A stretch of 64,000 nucleotides of DNA from a bacterium. GTDB lineage: Bacteria > Actinomycetota > Acidimicrobiia > Spongiisociales > UBA5794. The notes beneath the pieces are model-generated. The model did no database searches. It was not told where the DNA came from and saw nothing but the letters and a program-made list of their open reading frames with translations. Both the position numbers and the translations under genes were made by a program. The stretch spans positions 1 to 64,000 of the forward strand of contig JAAETI010000162.1 of the NCBI GenBank assembly GCA_024228555.1, written 5' to 3'. This document shows positions 61,030 through 64,000 of the stretch, piece by piece. Numbering within the stretch: the stretch's first letter is position 1; every line of letters begins with the position of its first letter.

Positions 61030-62904
61030 ATGACAGCAACGGTTGAACGCGTCGACAGTTCAGGCGCAGCATCTAGCGTCAAGACGGTTGCCTCGCGCGT
61101 CAGAGACTGGGCCGAGTCAGACCCACAGGGCACCGCGATGCGGGAGAAGGACTTCGGCATTTGGCAGGAGTACGGCTGGTCGAAGCTGTGGGACGAGATT
61201 GTCACCGCCGGCCACGGTCTGTTGGCACTCGGTGTCGACGTCGGTGACGTTGTCTCCATCCACTCTGAGGACCGACCCGAATGGGTGATTCTCGATCTGG
61301 CCACCGTGGCGATCCGGGGTATCACCACGGGTCTCTATCCCACCAACCCGATGGCCGAGGTCAAGTACCTCCTAAACGACTCGGGGGCGCGGGTTCACTT
61401 TGCCGAAGACCAGGAACAGGTCGACAAAGTCCTCGAAGCCGAGCCGGATGCCTTTCCCACGGTCACCAGCATCCTCTTCGTCGAGCCGCGCGGTCTTCGT
61501 TCCTATGGCGACGATCGTCTCATGTTCTGGGACGACTTCATGGAAATGGGTCGGGACCATCGCAAGGCCAACCCGGGTGCCGTAGAAGCGCTCATGGCGG
61601 CAGCCGAGCCGGACGACGTCATCACGCTTGTCTACACATCAGGAACGACCGGGCCGCCAAAGGGGGCGATGCTCAACAACAAGAACGCAACTTTCGCCAT
61701 CGATAAGATCGTCATGGCCGAAGGTCGCACCAGGGATGGGAAGAGCCCGCATCCTGACGATCAGGTCCTGACCTATCTTCCCCTCTGCCATGTTGCCGAA
61801 CGAATCTTCTCTACTTGGCACATGGTCGGCGCCGGGGTGACGCTCAACTTCGCTGAGTCAATCGAGACCGTGCAGGTGAACCTGCGTGAGATCCAACCGA
61901 CCCTCTTTTTCGCAGTGCCCCGAATATGGGAGAAGATTCACGCCACCATCCTGATCAAGCTCAACGATGCGAGCCGGATCAAGCGAGTGTTCAACGGCAT
62001 CGGGTTGAAGCTGGCCGGGTTCATCGCTGCCGATAGAACCGCCAACAAAGGAAACTTCACCTGGAAGAGCCGATTGGCCTATGCCATCGGAAACCCGCTG
62101 ATGTTCCGGGCACTCAAGGAGCGCGTTGGCCTGCGCCGCTGTCGTTGGGCCGGCACCGGTGCCGCCGCGATAGCCCCCGAGGTGCTGCAGTTCTTCATGG
62201 GCTTTGGCGTTCCTGTCTACGAGCTCTATGGGATGACAGAGAACTCAGCGGTCGCCACGCTCAACCATCACGGGCGGGTCAAGGTCGGCACCGTCGGTGA
62301 GCCTTACTCCGACATTGGCCTCCGTCTCGACGAGGAGTCTGGCGAGATCCAGACCAAGCATGACGGTGTGTTCGCCGGCTACTGGCGGCTTCCGGAGAAG
62401 ACCGCAGAAACCATGACGGATGACGGCTGGCTGAAGACGGGCGACGTCGGCGTATGGGTCGAGGACACCCACATCAAGATCGTCGATCGCATCAAGCACA
62501 TCATCATCACCTCAGGCGGGAAGAACATCTCACCGTCGGAGATTGAGAACAGCTTGAAGACCTCGCCATACATCAAAGAGGCGATGGTGATCGGAGAGGG
62601 CCGCAAGTACCTCACCGCCCTCATCGGCATCGAACTCGATACCGTCGGAATGTGGGCCTTGCGCCAGAGCATCCCCTATACGACCTATCGGGATCTCTCA
62701 GAGAAGCCGGAAGTCATCCAAATGGTGCAGCGGCTTGTCGACGAGACCAACGCCAAGTTCGCCAGGGTTGAGCAGATCAAGAAGTTCCGCATGATCCCCA
62801 AAGAGCTCGATCACGAAGACGGTGAACTCACCGCTACGCAGAAGGTCAAACGTGGAGCGATGTTCGAGATGTTCGAAGACCTAGTCGAGGACCTCTACCG
62901 ATGA
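61030..62904 (+). CDS. AMP-forming long-chain acyl-CoA synthetase
   Basis: The 624-residue ANL-superfamily ligase activates a carboxylic acid to its CoA thioester. It resembles FadD15-type enzymes: P-loop TLVYTSGTTGPPKGAM, the A5 block YELYGMTENSAVATLNH, GWLKTGDVG and the lysine region HIIITSGGKNISPSEIEN. Long-chain fatty acids are the usual substrate; its place after paaN suggests aromatic or phenylalkanoic acids are possible. GGGAGG stands 5 bases before ATG 61030, better than ATG 61012. It overlaps livH by 4 bases. Confidence 0.88.
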   Translation: MTATVERVDSSGAASSVKTVASRVRDWAESDPQGTAMREKDFGIWQEYGWSKLWDEIVTAGHGLLALGVDVGDVVSIHSEDRPEWVILDLATVAIRGITTGLYPTNPMAEVKYLLNDSGARVHFAEDQEQVDKVLEAEPDAFPTVTSILFVEPRGLRSYGDDRLMFWDDFMEMGRDHRKANPGAVEALMAAAEPDDVITLVYTSGTTGPPKGAMLNNKNATFAIDKIVMAEGRTRDGKSPHPDDQVLTYLPLCHVAERIFSTWHMVGAGVTLNFAESIETVQVNLREIQPTLFFAVPRIWEKIHATILIKLNDASRIKRVFNGIGLKLAGFIAADRTANKGNFTWKSRLAYAIGNPLMFRALKERVGLRRCRWAGTGAAAIAPEVLQFFMGFGVPVYELYGMTENSAVATLNHHGRVKVGTVGEPYSDIGLRLDEESGEIQTKHDGVFAGYWRLPEKTAETMTDDGWLKTGDVGVWVEDTHIKIVDRIKHIIITSGGKNISPSEIENSLKTSPYIKEAMVIGEGRKYLTALIGIELDTVGMWALRQSIPYTTYRDLSEKPEVIQMVQRLVDETNAKFARVEQIKKFRMIPKELDHEDGELTATQKVKRGAMFEMFEDLVEDLYR

Positions 62905-63872
62905 GCCTGTTGATCCTTGCCCAAGCAGCCGCCGACTCGGGCGTCGACAAATTCGTCGGTGCGATAACCAACGGTCTCTCGCTCGGAGCTATCTATGCGC
63001 TCTTGGCGCTCGGGTTCGTGATCATCTTCAAAGCAACACAGGTCATCAGCTTTGCCCACGGTGCCGTCGCCGCTCTCGGGGCATACTTGGTTGCCTACTT
63101 CGCGACAGTGCTGAACTTCCCAGGTGGCGCGCTCGGTGGTCCTGCGTGGCTGCAGTGGACGGTTTCTGCCGTGTTTGCGGTGCTGGCAACCGCGGTCGTT
63201 GGTCTTGTCCTGGAACGAGTAGCAATCCGGCCCATGATCGGCGAACCCATCTTCTCGATCGCCATGGTGACGATCGGCCTTGACATTGTTATCCGAACGA
63301 TTACCAACGACTTCATCAGCACGGATCCTCGCCCTCTCGGCGATCCCTTTGGGACGAACATCTGGGAGGCAGGTCCGATCTCCATGGCCTACTCCGAAGT
63401 TGCCACGATCATCGTGACGATCGTGTTGGTGCTCGCAATTGCCTGGTTCTTCAGGAGCAGGATCGGTGTTGCGATGCGGGCCACCGCGTTTGACCAAGAG
63501 GCAGCAATGGCTCAGGGAATCAGTGTCGGCCGGATATTCGCGATTGCCTGGGCGATCGGCGCCGGTCTTGCCGCCGTTGCCGGAATCTTCTCATCAGTCT
63601 TCCCGCGGGCTTCACAGGGAGTAAGCGCCGAGACGGCGTTCTTCGCCTTTCGGGCGTTTCCGGCGATCATCCTCGGCGGTCTTGACTCCGTCCCGGGTGC
63701 AGTTGTCGGTGGATTTGTGATCGGTCTCGCCGAGTCGTTCGCAGGCAAGTACATGACATGGAGTGGCTTCGGGGTCGGGTTCTCCGGGATCGTGCCCTAC
63801 CTGGTCATGATGTTGGTGCTACTGGTTCGGCCTTACGGACTCTTTGGAACCGAGGAGATTCGCCGGGTATGA
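62901..63872 (+). CDS. livH: branched-chain amino acid-type ABC transporter permease LivH
   Basis: The 323-residue inner-membrane permease has about eight helices. It begins ITNGLSLGAIYALLALGFVIIFKATQVISFAHGA, the LivH signature, and has FRSRIGVAMRATAFDQEAAMAQGI (contact with ATPase), and GLAESFAGKYM. LivHMFG-type importers take up branched amino acids, urea or aromatic acids. The first gene of the transporter overlaps the acyl-CoA ligase (ATGA), so it probably imports the acid substrate of this operon. livM follows with ATGA overlap. Confidence 0.92.
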   Translation: MSLLILAQAAADSGVDKFVGAITNGLSLGAIYALLALGFVIIFKATQVISFAHGAVAALGAYLVAYFATVLNFPGGALGGPAWLQWTVSAVFAVLATAVVGLVLERVAIRPMIGEPIFSIAMVTIGLDIVIRTITNDFISTDPRPLGDPFGTNIWEAGPISMAYSEVATIIVTIVLVLAIAWFFRSRIGVAMRATAFDQEAAMAQGISVGRIFAIAWAIGAGLAAVAGIFSSVFPRASQGVSAETAFFAFRAFPAIILGGLDSVPGAVVGGFVIGLAESFAGKYMTWSGFGVGFSGIVPYLVMMLVLLVRPYGLFGTEEIRRV

Positions 63873-64000
63873 GAGGCAGACCGCACCTCTATGTCTCATA
63901 CGAGTCGGAGCAGTCGCTGCTCCCGACGTGGACGCAGCGCGTCATGGTCGGCCTGTTGGTGTTCCTGCTCGTGTTGATTCCGCTCCAGGGCGGTATCGAA
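63869..64000 (+). CDS. livM: start of LivM permease (cut by the window edge)
   Basis: An open frame starts with ATG 63869 overlapping the livH stop and runs to the window end; 44 residues are visible. After a hydrophilic N-terminus (MRGRPHLYVSYESEQSLLPT) a hydrophobic helix begins (VMVGLLVFLLVLIPLQGG), as in LivM permeases. The call rests on gene order and the helix; the rest lies outside. Confidence 0.7.
   Translation, partial: MRGRPHLYVSYESEQSLLPTWTQRVMVGLLVFLLVLIPLQGGIE

Overview
The window is about 64 kb of GC-rich, densely packed bacterial chromosome with mostly housekeeping genes. A WhiB-family regulator, a GuaB3-type IMP dehydrogenase paralogue next to guaA, a DUF2342 (Zincin_2) protein, an HU protein, frequent GTG/TTG starts and a PaaN/PaaG/PaaH/PaaJ cluster under a TetR repressor all point to an actinobacterium (Actinomycetota). 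I suspect a deep-branching class such as Acidimicrobiia, but the sequence alone does not prove the class. I see no rRNA, tRNA, CRISPR array, insertion sequence or prophage, and no gene-free stretch longer than 300 bases.

Layout. 1-6200: a partial GerMN-domain protein, a GNAT acetyltransferase, a Nudix hydrolase, a translationally coupled set (S9 peptidase, aromatic amino acid decarboxylase, DUF2007 membrane protein) and a ClbS/DfsB-like protein. 6215-7950: citramalate synthase cimA behind an apparent attenuator whose 11-residue leader peptide carries three consecutive Ile codons. 7950-12962: a strongly structured intergenic stretch, then a thiosulfate/polysulfide-reductase-like molybdoenzyme operon (Tat-exported catalytic subunit, four-cluster ferredoxin subunit, cytochrome b subunit) ending in a lipoprotein with two rhodanese domains. 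13027-14163: trpS behind a second attenuator, with a Trp-Trp leader peptide. 14283-15251: zinc-type oxidoreductase. 15248-20571: group 3d-like NAD-linked [NiFe] hydrogenase hoxEFUYH plus its maturation protease, preceded by a CHASE-type histidine kinase. 22519-27024: glpD, guaB3, guaA. 27134-31858: an orphan CheA-like hybrid kinase and a PcrA/UvrD helicase. 31902-40254: B12-binding mutase domain, sucCD, purH, folD, a MerR regulator with its own 19-bp-spacer promoter, icd and mdh. 40321-45622: a membrane protein, HU, an SCP2 protein with an odd tandem repeat at its 3' end, and sdhCAB. 45907-49617: WhiB, an unknown protein, TatA, and an ECF sigma / double-zinc-finger anti-sigma / RseB-like module. 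49681-54959: acyl-CoA dehydrogenase, peroxiredoxin, DUF2342 protein, HtrA protease, MoaE, HEAT-repeat protein. 55029-64000: a phenylacetate lower-pathway operon (TetR, paaG, paaH, paaJ, paaN, an acyl-CoA ligase, livH and the start of livM).

How it fits together. The organism looks like a respiratory heterotroph: TCA enzymes (icd, sucCD, sdhCAB, mdh), aromatic and fatty acid oxidation, glycerol-3-phosphate oxidation, plus options to use H2/NADH through Hox and possibly sulfur oxyanions or polysulfide through the molybdoenzyme. MoaE serves the molybdenum cofactor and TatA serves Tat export of the molybdoenzyme.

The most interesting signals are regulatory. Two amino-acid leader peptides (Ile for cimA, Trp for trpS) both begin 6-7 bases after a plausible -10 box, so both seem to be translated from leaderless RNAs. 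Similar -10-to-ATG spacing precedes several ordinary genes (the ClbS-like gene, glpD, the S9 peptidase, pcrA).
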